Origin: Malania oleifera
Lineage: Eukaryota > Streptophyta > Magnoliopsida > Santalales > Ximeniaceae
Direction of reading: 5' to 3'
Assembly: GCF_029873635.1 (NCBI RefSeq)
Contig: NC_080417.1
Location: forward strand, 27,805,682-27,869,681
Length of the DNA: 64,000 nucleotides
Below the pieces are notes generated by a model. The model made no database searches and was not told where the DNA came from. It worked only from the letters and a program-made list of their open reading frames with translations. Made by a program: the position numbers and the translations under genes. Shown here piece by piece: positions 10,960 through 23,538 of the stretch. Position 1 is the first letter of the stretch. The number at the start of each line of letters is the position of its first letter.

Positions 10960-12233
10960 TGATAGGGATCAAAATGCCTTGCCTATTTCCTTTGCTGACA
11001 TGGTGACACATGAACGATTTCCAGATGTCCATAATCATTAAATATGTTTTGCAGGAACTCATAGGATTAATTGAAGATCATACTTGAAGACCATCTAACT
11101 ATTTGGATGGAAGACTTGAAGACTTTGTTATTATTATGTTGACTTTATAATTTGCTTGGATATGTTATTACAAGACTATTAGGTGCTTGGAGATCATATG
11201 TGAAGACCCAAGTGAAGTATTGAAGTAAAGTCCAACTCAAGACCTATGTGGGACCCCACACATATTTGGCCTTCCTATTTGGCACATGTTTTAGTTTCAA
11301 ATTTGATTTGTAATAATGCAAGAACACTAATCTTGAGTTGTGTGCCTATAAGTTGGAGTTACTTGTTTTTTAGTAAGTATTAATTGTGTTAGGTTGAGAG
11401 TTGTTGAAAGTATTTAATACTTTGCCTCCCAGGCTATGCCTATAAATAGCCTTCTCATTGTAAGAACAAAGACATGAAGTTAAATTTGAAGTTGAAGTTG
11501 AATATAGAAGAAGCACTTCTTTGCTTGAGCTTATTAAGCTTGTTCCTCTCCTTGTAAGTGAGTAGTGTGAGGCTACAACGTTCTCTCAGGAGATGAAGTG
11601 GTGAGAGACCACTAATGTATCCAGTAACTCCATCATCCCTTCCTCCATTTAACACTCCCATAGCCTCCATCAACACCACATGGCCACTACCAACACACAC
11701 CCACACGGTCACCTCCCTGACACTCCATAGCTGCGTTCGTCTTGGTGTTTCAAAGCTTGTACAAAGGATTTACGGTGTAATTTAATTACGTATGGAACAA
11801 TGTCAAGTTATCCAAACGAATCTCTTCGTAAATTCAGTACTTATTTGAATCCTTGTTTTATTTTGTGAACCATTGCTAGTAGTTTAAAATCATATTTGAA
11901 TAACCTATTTGAATCCATAGATTGCAATATTGGTACTTGCTAGTTTAAATCACTTGAATGAATATTAGTTTGCTAACATAGAATTTATATTCTGGAATCT
12001 TTGAAATAGCAACTTTTCCTATATAACTTGATTCTGTTGTGAAAAACCCAATTGGGACTTTATTGCTGGACAAGTCATACACCTTTTCAAAATCCTTGAA
12101 CATGTAAACTAAAGCATGATTTATGGTGTCTATGTTTTGTTGATTTAATTCTTAAGTTAAAGTGTTCTGAGTGTATGTGCTTGTGTGAGGGTTGAACCGT
12201 AGGACATAGGTCTACCAATCCCATCCTACATCA
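10960..12233 (+). repeat. 3' LTR of the Reina-like element (full length, with TATA box)
   Basis: Begins TGATAGGGATCAAAATGCC and ends CCCATCCTACATCA, followed by the target duplication ACTAG. It contains about 682 bp (11235-11916) missing from the 5' LTR. That segment includes a promoter-like GCCTATAAATAGCC near 11447. Short repeats TCCA sit at both ends of the missing part. Confidence 0.88.
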
Positions 12234-12238
12234 ACTAG

Positions 12239-12870
12239 ACTCAAAATGCTAGCCACAATTTGATTAATCAACTAGTCAATTTGATTTTAAATTATAATTT
12301 ATTTTTAAAGGATATATTAGTCATTTAATTTGCAAGACAATTGTATGTAACAAATATATTGGTACAATAAAATTATATAAGTATTTTTTTTTCTAAATTA
12401 TTAGTATTCCTTATCTTTTATATATTTTAAAAAATTAAAATAATAATTTATTTGTTTTATTATACCTATGTCAACTAGTTGACCCGAATCAATTAGACCC
12501 ATTATACTAGTTAACCTAAGAATTAGGTGTCCGATTCACTTATAAGTTCAATTTATCAAAATGCATATACTGTACTTGAGTGACTAATTTTTGCAACTTA
12601 ATTTATTAAATTAATATTATTTTCTTAAATTTATCTTATCACAATTGAAGGAAAAGAGAAAAATTGTCAATTTATTAACAATAATTTTTTTTTTGCTCAA
12701 CTCAATTATTAATTAATTGTTGAGTTGCGAAAGGTCTTTTAGCTTTTAGAAAACTCCGTGAATGTTGTTAAATTTAATCAAATAAATAAATAAATATGTA
12801 GAGTGTCAATGGAACTTTTGAAGTATAAATCCATCATTCCATTTGGGAATAAGGACAAGATTATTATCTA
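12239..12870. repeat. Old AT-rich repeat, tandem copy 2, right part
   Basis: Continues the match to copy 1 (2360-3060) that was cut at 3454: CACAATTTGATTAATCAACT, then GTATTTTTTTTTCTAAATTA, then GCGAAAGGTCTTTTAGC. It confirms that the gypsy element inserted into this repeat. Confidence 0.65.
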
Positions 12871-12877
12871 ATATATA

Positions 12878-12994
12878 TATATTCGAATCACATAAAATCT
12901 CTGTCTTGTCTTATTTAAGTTTTCTATTTATTTTCTACATATTTTATAACATGTTTATATAAGACGAGATAAAGATTTTACGTTATTTGAATAT
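12878..12994. mobile_element. Small hairpin element, MITE-like
   Basis: Terminal inverted repeats of about 34 bp: TATTCGAATCACATAAAATC at 12879 onward pairs with the reverse complement of the segment ending at 12993, about 80% matched. The total length is near 117 bp. TA-rich flanks (TATATA on both sides) could be a TA-type target duplication. It has no coding capacity. Confidence 0.6.
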
Positions 12995-13431
12995 ACCTAC
13001 TCCACGGGTGAATTGGATCAAAACTTCACTATCTCGGGAGGAATTACAATATGATATGGATATGGCCTTATATAAAATATCTCTCCTTATTTCTTTTATA
13101 TCTCTCCTCTTTCTTTCTTTTATCTTTCTCTCTTCTTCCTTTCCTACTCTTCCTTTTTCTACTCCACTAGTTATGTGAGAGGAGGTATTTATAGCCTTCA
13201 CAAGCTAGCTAATGCTAATTTTATTAGTGCAAATATATGGGGTAAGTTCACATGGGGATATAATTAGTGCAAACATATAGGGCAGGTTTGTAGGGATATA
13301 AATCAGTGCAGACATTAGGAGCAGGTTCATAGGGATATGAATTAGTGCAGACATTAAGGGCAGGTTCATAGGAATATGAAAAGGTGGACAAGATAAGGAT
13401 GAATGACAGCCACACTCATCCATTTATAACA
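12995..13431 (-). repeat. 3' LTR of a minus-strand copia element
   Basis: In plus coordinates it ends CATTTATAACA at 13431, immediately before CTCCCCCTT, the complement of the polypurine tract. On the minus strand the LTR starts TGTTATAAATGG. It contains a pyrimidine-rich stretch (13080-13170) and about four units of a 55-bp repeat with TTAGTGCARACAT (13220-13380). The left boundary next to the hairpin element is approximate. The matching 5' LTR is not seen. Confidence 0.65.
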
Positions 13432-13440
13432 CTCCCCCTT

Positions 13441-16353
13441 GATTGTCACTCATACATTAACTTCTTTTGTTGCCTCATTTTGATAAGATGAACCAATTTC
13501 TTGAATGTTGTAGTAGGCAAAGCTTTGGTGAACATATCTGCTAGATTATTACTTGATCAGATCTGCTAAACATCTATATCACCATTCTTCTGGAGTTCAT
13601 GTGTATAAAAATTTTTTGTAGAGATATGATTCGTTATATCACCCTCTATATATCCTTCTCTCAGTTGAGCTATACATGTAACATTGTCTTCATATAAAAC
13701 TATTGGAATATCATTGATTGATTAAAGATCACAATTTTCTTGGATATAAGAGATCATTGATCTGAGTCACACACATTCTCTACTAGCTTCATAGATAGCT
13801 AGTATTTCAGAATGATTGGAGGATATTTTTGTAATCGTCTGCTTTACTCTCAAATAGCATTGAATGTGTTTAATTTCATTCCAATGTCATCGAGTAGGAG
13901 CAGAGTTATATCTTGCTAGTAGATTTACAGCAAATGCAATGTTGACTCTTGTACAATTTTCCAGATACATCATAGAGCCGACAACACTTAAATAAGGTAC
14001 TTCAGGATCAAGTAATTCCTCCCCCTCATCATGAGGTCGAAATTGATCTTTCTTAACATAATCACACCATCATTGGAGATCCCAAAGGATGAATTTTATC
14101 CATATAAAATTGCTTTTATACCTTTTTAGTATATTTAGATTGATGAACAAGAATTCCGCCATTTACATGTTCAATCTATAGGCCAAGACAATATTTTGCC
14201 TATCCCAAATCTTTCATCTCGAATTCCGCCATTAGAAATTTTAATGAGCACTTCAAAAGTCCTAACTAATTTCAAATTATCAACATAAACAACAATTATA
14301 GCAAATCTAGATTCTAATAAAAATGCATGGACAAATTGGATCTTTTTATGAATCCTTCTTTCACAAGGTACTTAATCGATTGTACCACATGCGTCCAGAT
14401 TGCTTTAATCCATATAAGGAACGTTGGAGTTTAACTGACCGTAAATTTCTGGATTTTGCTTCAGGAAATTTAAATCCTTTGGGGATTTTTCATATAAATT
14501 TCACTATCTAATGATCCATATAGGTATGTTGTTACTATGTCCATAAGACGCATACTCAGTCGTTAAACGACTGCTAGCGCAATTAGGAATCTAAAAGTGA
14601 TTTCATCCATTACAGGAGAATATGTCTCCCCAAAATCAATTCTGGGTTTTGGGAGAAACCTTGTGCTACAGGTATTGCTTTATATAGAGTATTTTCATTA
14701 TTTTCATTTTGATTGTGCACAAATACTCATTTGTATCCAACGAGTTGGACATCTTCTGGTGTTTAGACTATAGGTCCAAAAACTTCTCTTTTTGATAGAG
14801 AGTTTAAGTATGATGTGATAACCTTTTCCATTTTGGCCAATCACTTCTATATCGACATTTATTAATAGATTTAGGTGTAGGATCCTCCTTTCTTCTGGTA
14901 ATGTCATTACTTCTGGTAATGTTATTACTTTTGGTAATGCTATTACTTCTGGTAATGTCATCATTAATTTATGGTAATATCAGTACAAGATCCTTATTAC
15001 TTATGGTAATGCTAGTTTGGATCCTTATTACTTCTGGTTATATCGATAGCTACTGCATATGCAAATGTATTATTGACAACAACTTTATTTCTATCCCACA
15101 TTTCTCCTGTGTAGTGAATTGAGATCTCATTATTATTTCCAGGTACCTGTCCCATTTCAAGGGATATCTCTTCAAGAGTTTTCCCTTCAAGAGATTCCTC
15201 TTCAGGAGAAATGGGTTTATGAATATCGAATGGATTATTCATCTTTGTAACCTCTTCTAGAGTGTTTACATATTTCAATTTTCTCCTTCTGAGAGTTTTA
15301 TCTTTTGCACCAATAGACCTTACACACTTAACTTGTGATTTACGTTCATTAGTTGGCTGTTATCCTTCAAGGACATCAATATGTGCTGGAATATTTGCAG
15401 CAGGTATATGAGATTTTAGTATAACCTTGGTATCTATAAAAGAATTTAATAACTGATTTGCAACCCCTTACAAATATATAATCTTCTGAACTTCAAGTTC
15501 ACTTTGATTTGTGCGAGAATCTAAATGGGATAAACTCATGGCATTCCATGTTATTTTATGTTGTGCTTTAGGTACTAATTTTTCTCCCTTTAATGTAGGG
15601 AATACTACTTCATTAAAATGACAATTAATTTCCCTTGTGGACAAGTAATAAACATGAAATCAGTGGATAAAAGAATCTTCTAGTTTTTTAGTGGATAACC
15701 TTGTGAATTTTCAATGATTCTTTGCATTGTTATATCTCCAGGATGTACAAGATCTCATGTCAAAGTGTAAATAACTTTGGGTTATTGCACTTCTGGTGCA
15801 AGACATTATATAATTCAACTCCTTTAATCTTTGTATAATACAAACTTGATAATAAAGTTGAAAGTTTTTCTAAAATTTGTTTGTTCCTATAAAAAAAAAA
15901 TAGAAGTAATATAAAGAAATTATTTACTACCTTCATTTGTAGTTTCAATATGATATCCATTGAGTTTTAAATCTTTAAAAATTAACAGATTTCTTCTGGT
16001 TTCTCTGAAATATAAAGCTTCATTGATTTGTTATAAAGTACCATTGGATAACTTTATATTAGCTCTTCTGGAGCCTTCAATCAAATTTGTAGAAATAGAT
16101 ATTGTATTGATATTTACTGAAAATATATTCAAGTAATGAAAATATTTTCCATCTTGAATAATTGTGTGTTATAACACTATTAGCTAAACAAACCTTTCCA
16201 TAGACATTTTAGAATCAATCAAAACAATGATAAATCCAAAACATAATATTGCTTACTTTGCATCATCATTTGATTTGCAAGAAAATCAGCAACATTTATT
16301 TTTACTTCTTTACTATTTTCCTTTTCATTTATAGAGGCTTGGTATAGATCTAC
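13441..16353 (-). pseudogene. Decayed Ty1/copia pol (GAG-pre-integrase, RT, RNase H)
   Basis: Minus-strand remnants in order from the right. A pre-integrase part (QILEKLSTLLSSLYYTKI) lies at 15760-15960. The integrase core is missing: near 15620 the frame passes from the end of the zinc-binding part straight to an HFNEVVFPTLKGEK-like segment. Next come the linker EEVTKMNNPFDIHKPISPEE and VPGNNNEISIHYTGE (15012-15278), then RT pieces (14000-14964). RNase H ends with NVTCIAQLREGYIEGDI, NNLADMFTKALPTTTFKKL and a stop near 13470. Many stops and frameshifts are present. Pol would normally encode integration and reverse transcription. This copy is dead. The upstream end is cut by the LTR at 16354. 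Confidence 0.8.
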
Positions 16354-18159
16354 TATAACGCCCCTAAAAATTAATCCACAAATAATCATAATAATGACAT
16401 CATCAATGCTATTTTCTGATACCACACACACCATATCCTCAAACCCAGTGGGGTCCAAAGTAATACCATCTCATAATTAATTTAAACAAACAAATAGCGG
16501 AAATAAAATATACTTTTATAACCATGCATATCAGAGTACTACCTCTCAACCTAATATTAACATCTCCTCAAAAACATATTACAACCCCGAATAACCAAAA
16601 CAACTAGATATAAACAAAATATTGTCCCAACACTACTCACTCTCAGCCAAATCGTCTAGGTCCCGCCTTGAAGCTCTTAGACTTGATTTCCTATAAGTCA
16701 TGAAAATTTGATATATTTATTGGGGTGAGACACTTCTCAGTAAGACAGAATAAATTATTGTCCGTGTGTAGCTAACATGAGTTTTAGTAAAATCAAACAC
16801 CTCACTTAATTTACTTTATCTGGCAAATATGGTATTTGTATAATATAACTCACACCTATACAGTTGGAAATACACATTTTCTTCGCAATATAATTAGTTT
16901 AGTAAATAATATCATTTACATAAATTTACATATATGCATAGAAGAAACCCCCTTTTTGGACAAACAATATTATCATGTATAAACCCCCATGATTGGGTTA
17001 TGCGATTCGAATACTAGACCTAGCCATGGCTGGCCTACCAGGCTAAGTCAAAGCTCATGTGTGAAAGTCCGATTTGCCTACCCAGCTTGGTTTAGACTCC
17101 AGGGGGATACACAACCCTTCCGTGGCCAAATCGAATCTTCAATACCAAAACTTCTATCCAGAACAGTGTGGTTGCACTATCTCAAATACTAGCTACGGTA
17201 CCGTGCTATCATCACAACTGGTCCTCAAGTTTCTTAAGCCATATAATGCAATTTAAGTAATAAAACTGTAATAAAATTCTCATTTTTTTAATTCAGTATA
17301 ACTGTCATATCAAATCCAATACTCAACTGTCATATCAAGCCCGATGCTTAGCCATCATATCAAATCTAGCTCTCAGCCGTCATATCTCATTTCACAAATT
17401 CCACCACATTCCAATATTTCCCTCAAATAGTCCAAATCACATTTTCATGCTAATATCACAAAAATACTCAGATTCAGTTATACATTAAAATATAAATAAA
17501 TCTCATGTCACATGATTTATTCAATAATCATAATTTCACCAATTGCCAGCAGAATTTTTAAAATATATAATTGGTAAATTTAATTATAATGCAGGTGTGA
17601 TCAATTCCCCATTTTTAAATTTAATCCCCAATATATATTAAAAACTCGAATATGATCAAATCATTGCAATTTAATTTAACTCCAAAATATTCCCAAAAAA
17701 AATCTAATTTGATCAAATCCATAGAGTTTAATTTAATTAGAATATATATTTCCAAAAATCCTAATCTGATCAAAACCCTGCAGTTTAATTTAATTAAAAT
17801 TTATTCCCTAAAACATACGTATAATAATTCAAAATTATCATTCCCATAAGCTTAAATACTCATAAAATCATGTATATTATTCTTGAAACCAAATACTACA
17901 ATTTAATCAGAAATATTTTTAAAATAAACTGACATAATCTATTCCCTTTACCTTATTCCAGAAGAGGTGCCTACGGTGCCCTAACGAAGAAATCACCTCG
18001 TTTAAAACGTTGGTGACTGGAAATGGAACCCACAAATATTTTCTGTTCTTCAATCGACGCACGTATTGCCGAGAAATTGAGGAGAGAGAGAGAGAGAGAG
18101 AGAGAGAGTTGGCGAATGGGGGGGGCATCTCTCTGTATCTCAGGAAATGAATGAAAGTA

Positions 18160-18195
<36 letters not shown>

Positions 18196-18240
18196 CATTA
18201 TAGTGATTCTGAAAAAAATAAAAAATAAAAAAAGTTAAAT
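16354..18240 (-). mobile_element. Tekay-type LTR (copy X), minus orientation
   Basis: Starts TATAACGCCCC in plus coordinates (TGTAACGCCCC in the copy at 55035) and shares GGGGTGAGACACTTCTCAGTAAG (16721-16743). It has a minisatellite of about 36 bp with TGTCATATCAA (17290-17390), a second array with TTTAATTTAACTCCAAAATA (17650-17800), and a GA-repeat (18080-18109). The right end is in an AT-rich tract near 18240 and is not sharply defined. The neighbouring LTR (copy Y) faces it. No clear target duplication was found. Confidence 0.7.
18080..18109. repeat. (GA)n microsatellite
   Basis: Uninterrupted GA dinucleotides within LTR copy X. (AT)n follows at 18161-18191. Confidence 0.95.
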
Positions 18241-18249
18241 TAAATTAAA

Positions 18250-19681
18250 TTTAAATTTAAAAGTTAAAATTGAAATTAAAGTTAAATTAAATAAATAAAT
18301 AAATAATATTAATTAAATAATATAATATTATATTATAATATGTTTTATATATATATAAGATTACGCCTGAAGCTTCTTTTGTTCAGGACTTCAATAGTCA
18401 GGAAACCCCCCCCTCACGCCAGCTCTCTCTCTCCTCGCCTTCTCCTTCTCTCTCTTCTCAATTTCTCAATGAATACTCGGCTAATTGAAGAACGGAAAAT
18501 ACCACTGGATTCCATTTTCGGCCACCAACATTTTAACAAGAGTAGATTCGTGATTAGGGTGTCATAGGCCCCACTCCTGGGATAAGGTGAATTCTCTCTC
18601 TCTTCTCAAGTTTTTCTCAAATATTTAGCCAAATCGACGATCGGACACCACCACAGGATCCTAACTTCGATTCTCGTCATTTGAATCGAAGTAGATTTTT
18701 AATTAGGGTTTCCTAGACACCACTCCAAGGCTAGGGTAAGGATAATGAAATTATATCCATTAATTATGACATTTTTACCAGTTATGATATGACAACAGTA
18801 ATGTCAATTATGATATGTGATTTATATTGAAACTGAGAATGAGAATTTTACACTAAAATGTGCTTTAACTGGTCGTTGAATTATATTGAACTTGAGAATG
18901 ATGGTTTTTATACGAGATGTGATTTACTTGACTATTTACTGATTTATGAAAAATGAAATTTTGATACTGTTGTTATGAAAACCACAATATAACGTTGGTA
19001 GGAAATGAGGAGTTTGTTATATGGTTGGATATATAAATGGTAATATAAAATTGGTAGGGTATGAAGAGTTTGTTATATTGATTGATTTTGAGAATATTTT
19101 GGAAACCACAGTATAACGTTAGCAGGATATGAGAAGTTCATTATATTATTAGTTGAATATAACATTGGCATGATATGAGGAATTCGTTATATTCGTCGTT
19201 ATATTTATACCAATATAACGTGGGCAGGATATGAGGAGTTCATTATATTGATATTATATAACACTGTGTAAATGGCAATATATATATATATATATATGAA
19301 TTAAAAACCCTAATGGATTATTGATGTGAAAAGCACGATACCATGGCTATAGTATTAAAGGAGTGAGTGCAACCACACTAACTTAGGATGGTAGTGTAGG
19401 TGATGGCAGTCGATTGGGCATGTGTAGAGTTGTTGACAGCCCTGGGTCCATACCAGTTGCGATAGGCCAATCGTACTACAAAAATATATTTAAGTTTGAC
19501 TTAACCTGGTGGTGGCCAACCTCGATTATGTCTAGCCTTTGGGCCGCACAACCCTATCATAGGGGGATGCATGACGTTAGCCAATGAGACCCTATGGGGG
19601 TGGTTCTTGATGGGATATATATGTTGATTATTTACATGGAAGTATTCTAATGAAATTGAACATGTTTTAGAAAAAGAATGT

Positions 19682-19734
<53 letters not shown>

Positions 19735-20110
19735 TCAGATTTACACATTTTTCTCAGATCGAATTACTAACTAAATTAATGTGTTTTATGATATTTAAAC
19801 TCATGTCGCCACACGCTGATGATAACCTTTTCCGTCTTACTAAGAGGCGTCTCACCCCAATATTTATTCTAACATTTCAAGACCTCGAGAGAATCGAGCC
19901 TAGCGCTACAGAGCAGGGCATTGAGAGAGAGTGTTGAAAGTAAGTATGGGAGTGAATTATTTTTGTTTAATGAGATGTATCTGTGCACTTGGGATTAAGA
20001 TAGCATTTTAGGGAGAGCGATTTATGTATATATAAGATAGCACTAGAACTCTGGTATATTGTATTTTGGCTTGATATTTATGATTCTACTGCATGTATGT
20101 ATTTTGTGTC
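18250..20110 (+). mobile_element. Tekay-type LTR (copy Y), plus orientation
   Basis: Reverse-complement relative of copy X and of 55035-58132. CGTCTTACTAAGAGGCGTCTCACCCC (19829-19854) is the conserved block in inverted form, and 18430-18600 pairs with 17930-18100. It contains a minisatellite of about 60 bp with TATAACGTTGG and GGATATGAGGAGTT (18980-19260) and an (AT)n(GT)n run (19683-19731). The expected GGGGCGTTACA-type end is not found, so it is probably truncated where the chromovirus 3' part begins near 20135. Confidence 0.65.
19683..19731. repeat. (AT)n(GT)n microsatellite
   Basis: Compound dinucleotide run inside LTR copy Y. A (CV)n peptide frame across it is an artefact of the repeat. 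Confidence 0.95.
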
Positions 20111-20355
20111 ATACGGTTAAGCCGGCGGCCACCCATATAGCGGTCCTTTCCCAAATTTATTAATAACCCTCACTTATGGCGGAGGAATACCGTGGTTACA
20201 TAAACTGCTCTAGGAGATTACAAATAGCCTAAACCAAAATTCTCCCAAAACCACTCAATATAAAAACCATCACATTTAGATTTACAATTACTTACACTCA
20301 ACTAATTACCCTACACAAAACCTATTTACATACAAATGAATACTTACCTAAACAG

Positions 20356-22248
20356 TTACACTAAACTGCCTAGCGTTGGGGCCTCATCAATTAATTGTGG
20401 ATACTTCTGGCGTATCTCCTCTTCTAATTCCCATGTGGCTTCCTCAACTACATGATTCCTTTAAAGTACCTTTACGAACGGAATTTTCTTAGTACGCAAC
20501 TTTTGCTCCTTCCGATCTAGGATCTGAACTGGCACTTCATTATAGGATAAAGTACCTCCAAGCTCCAGTGCCTTATAACTTATTATATATGACGGATCTG
20601 GGACGTACTTCTTCAACATAGACACATGAAATACATCGTGGATCCTAGAAAATGCTGGGGGTAATGCTAACCTATAGGCAACTGGACCAATTCTTTCTAC
20701 TATCTTAAATGGCTCAATATACCTAGGGCTTAGCTTACCCTTTTTCTCAAATCTCATAACTCCCTTCATCAAAGCAGTCCTTAAGAAAATCATAGCCCCC
20801 ACATCAAATTCTAATTCCCATTGGCGAGTATCAGCATAACTCTTCTGCTGACTCTGAGCTGTCTTGATTCTTTCTCGGATCAGTTTGATTTTCTTAGATG
20901 TTTTTTAAATCAATTCTAGCCCCAAAATCTATCGTTCTACATTACATCGGAGATGGCACCTTCGACCATACAATGCTTCATATGGTGTCATCTCAATACT
21001 ATCCTGATAACTATTATTGTAGGTGAATTCCACGAGTGGAAAAAATTGGATCCAGCTACCTCTGAAATCTAGCACACGGGCCCTCAGCATATCCTCTAAG
21101 ATTTGAATTGTTCGTTCTGACTATCCGTCAGTCTATGGGTGAAATGCAGTACTGAAAGTAAGTTGAGATCCTAGAGCTTCCTGCAAACTCTTCTATAACT
21201 GATAGGTGAACTGTGGATCTCAATCTGAAACAATGGACACAGGTACACCATGGAGTCTAACTATCTCTTACACATAAAGTTCTGCCAGCCTATTCATGGA
21301 GTAACTAACTCTGATCAAAACAAAAATGCGCAGTCTTTGTCAACTGATCCAAAATTACCTAGATGGCGTTCTATCCATGCAACACTAACGGTAACCCCAT
21401 GACAAAGTCCATGGAGATGTGCTCCCACTTCCACTCAGGAATGTGAAGTGGTTGCAATGGTCTTACTAGTCTCTGATGTTCCACTTTCACTCACTGGCAT
21501 ATCAGACATTGTTTTACAAATCGGGCAATCTCCCTCTTTATATTGCTCCACCAGAAGGATTCTCGCAGATCTCTATACATCTTTGTACTCCCTGGATGTA
21601 CGGTATAAAGAGAGCGATGAGCCTCCTCCAGAATCACCCTTTTTATCTCTATGTCGTTAGGTACACATAGTCTAAGATATTAAAATTTGTTTGTTGCCCA
21701 CTCTGTACTTTCTCCACAATCTTCACCAATTCTGCATCTTTCATCTGAGTAGCTTTAATCTTTTCCTGTAAAGTCAGCTAGATTACCAGACTTGCAATAA
21801 ACGTCGAGGAATTCCCTTCCACCATTTCCATGCCAAACCTCTCTAGGTCCATCATGATCTGATGTTGGGCTACTACTGTCGAAACTGACGCATACACTAA
21901 CTTTCGACTCAAAGTATCAGCTACTGCATTAGCTTTCCCTGAGTGATAACTAATGGTGCAGTCATAGTGTTTTTGAGTTCAAGTCCTCTTCTATGTCTCA
22001 TATTCAACTCCTTTTGTGGGAAAAATATACTTAAGGCTTTTATGATTTGTGAAATTTTCAGACCTTTCACCATACAAATAGTGCCTCCAGACTTTTAATG
22101 CAAAGACCACTGCTGCCAACTCCAAGCCGTGTGTAGGATAATTCTTCTCGTATTCCTTGAGCCGCCGAGAAGCATATGCAATAACCTTTCCCCGTTGCAT
22201 CAATACGTACTCGAGCCCTTTTCAAGATGCATCACTATAGATTACAAA
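20356..22248 (-). pseudogene. Chromovirus pol: RNase H, integrase and C-terminal region
   Basis: Minus-strand order: RNase H (YSDAS at the joint, [39 protein letters not shown], 22203-21991), then integrase pieces (SD.DPQFT, FHP.TDG.SERTIQ, FTYNNSYQDSIEMTPYEALY, YGRRCRSP). An open 113-codon segment follows (20802-20461) with [39 protein letters not shown] and [12 protein letters not shown]. It ends NHVVEEATWELEEEIRQKYP and a stop at 20356. This tail is the chromodomain-bearing end typical of Tekay/Del elements, which directs integration to chromatin. Several stops break the integrase part. Confidence 0.85.
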
Positions 22249-22253
22249 TCCCC

Positions 22254-23477
22254 TATAACATCCTCAAAATTCTATCCATTTTATATATATATATATATAT
22301 ATATCCATACCTAAGTAGCGGAAACATAAATCATACAACCATTCACATAAATATACTATACAATACCAAAATCCAGTGTATATTAACCATATCCATACAA
22401 GACTAACCCCTCTAGCATCATCTACCCAAAAATATACACAACTCTGTCAAAAACTCACCCTATGACCGGGGTAATCAACAGCCTGATCTGCTCGCCTAAC
22501 TGGCTCACCTGAAAAATGTTAAAGTAATGGGGTGAGTCGACACTTAGTAAGTGGAAATATGCTATTACTAGTGTGTGGCAACTAAGTTAAGAGTACTTTT
22601 AAATAGTAACTGAACTGTAATGCAATAAATAATCTGTAAAGCATATCTTTCTTTCACAATATAAAATATACTGTATCGTCTGTATTTTCTACTTTTCATA
22701 TTGATAATACCATACTATACTCATCATATACTATAAAACTGTATACATATACATAACTGTGCTTTATCCCTGGGACTCTGTACGTCATGATTTGACCCCT
22801 CATGACAGAGTTGTGCAGCTCGTAGGCAGGACTTCATCTGGTCGGCCCTCCAGATAAGTCAATATACTCTACACTACCTTAGCCCGGCCAAACTGCATCC
22901 ACTCCTAGACTCGGGACTAACTATTACCTCGTCTAACCGGCCCCCTCTACCCAGTATACTGAGGAGCTGCATCCACTCCGAGTACGATTAGACAATACCC
23001 ACACATTATCTAAGATATGTGGTTGCACTCTATCTGTATATAGCAACGGTACCGTGCCCTGTAAGCTGTATCCGTCTGTAATATCTACACAGGGATCTGA
23101 TACTATATAAGTACATTTATGTATATATATACCTTTGCTGTTTTCATTATGTTTCCAAAATAACCATAACGCTATAATTATGTACTATAAATACTGTAAA
23201 ATCTGAGTAACTGTAGCATCTCGATGCTATAACTGTATAATCTGTCTTTATAAACTGTGTTATGGTATTCAGGAAAACATAGCATTCTGTAAAAACTATG
23301 ATATACTGAACTGAATAAAATCTATATAAATCTGTCTATTAGTCGTCTGTGAATAACTATATGTACATGCTATATAACATGATATGCTGAAGTACTGTAT
23401 AAATATCACATCAGGTAAATATCTACTCAGGCCACACAACATTTAAACATTCATTCTATAAAAATTACATAACAACT

Positions 23478-23538
<61 letters not shown>

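Larger units (their letters stand above)
3455..12233 (+). mobile_element. Ty3/gypsy LTR retrotransposon, Reina-like chromovirus, internally deleted
   Basis: Complete insertion: LTR, Met-type primer site, gag, pol remnant, purine-rich tract, LTR, with target duplication ACCAG (3450-3454) / ACTAG (12234-12238). The surrounding repeat is continuous across the element when compared with the copy at 2230-3240. Protein remnants (gag KIEAPTYNGQMDPKVFQGW, integrase AYHSQTNGQTEVV, C-terminal LHAK..GYFKVL....NAYMLDIP) resemble the Reina lineage. Protease, most of RT, RNase H and most of integrase are missing, so it cannot be autonomous. Two solo LTRs are nested inside (4543-6480 and 8783-10825). Without them the element is about 4.8 kb. 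By eye the two LTRs differ by roughly 8% over their first 240 bases. Confidence 0.85.

Noticed and set aside
10459..11041. ORFs of 107 and 146 codons across 10459-11041
   Set aside because: They span the end of the Tekay-type solo LTR and the palindromic TCGTCGACGA cluster, with no domain.
19695..19937. 80-codon ORF starting with alternating Cys-Val
   Set aside because: It is a translation of the (GT)n microsatellite and adjoining LTR sequence.
16349..20089. TCTAC as target duplication for the inverted LTR pair
   Set aside because: TCTAC occurs before 16354 and at 20085-20089, but the sequence before the second copy is not an LTR end, so the match is probably chance.
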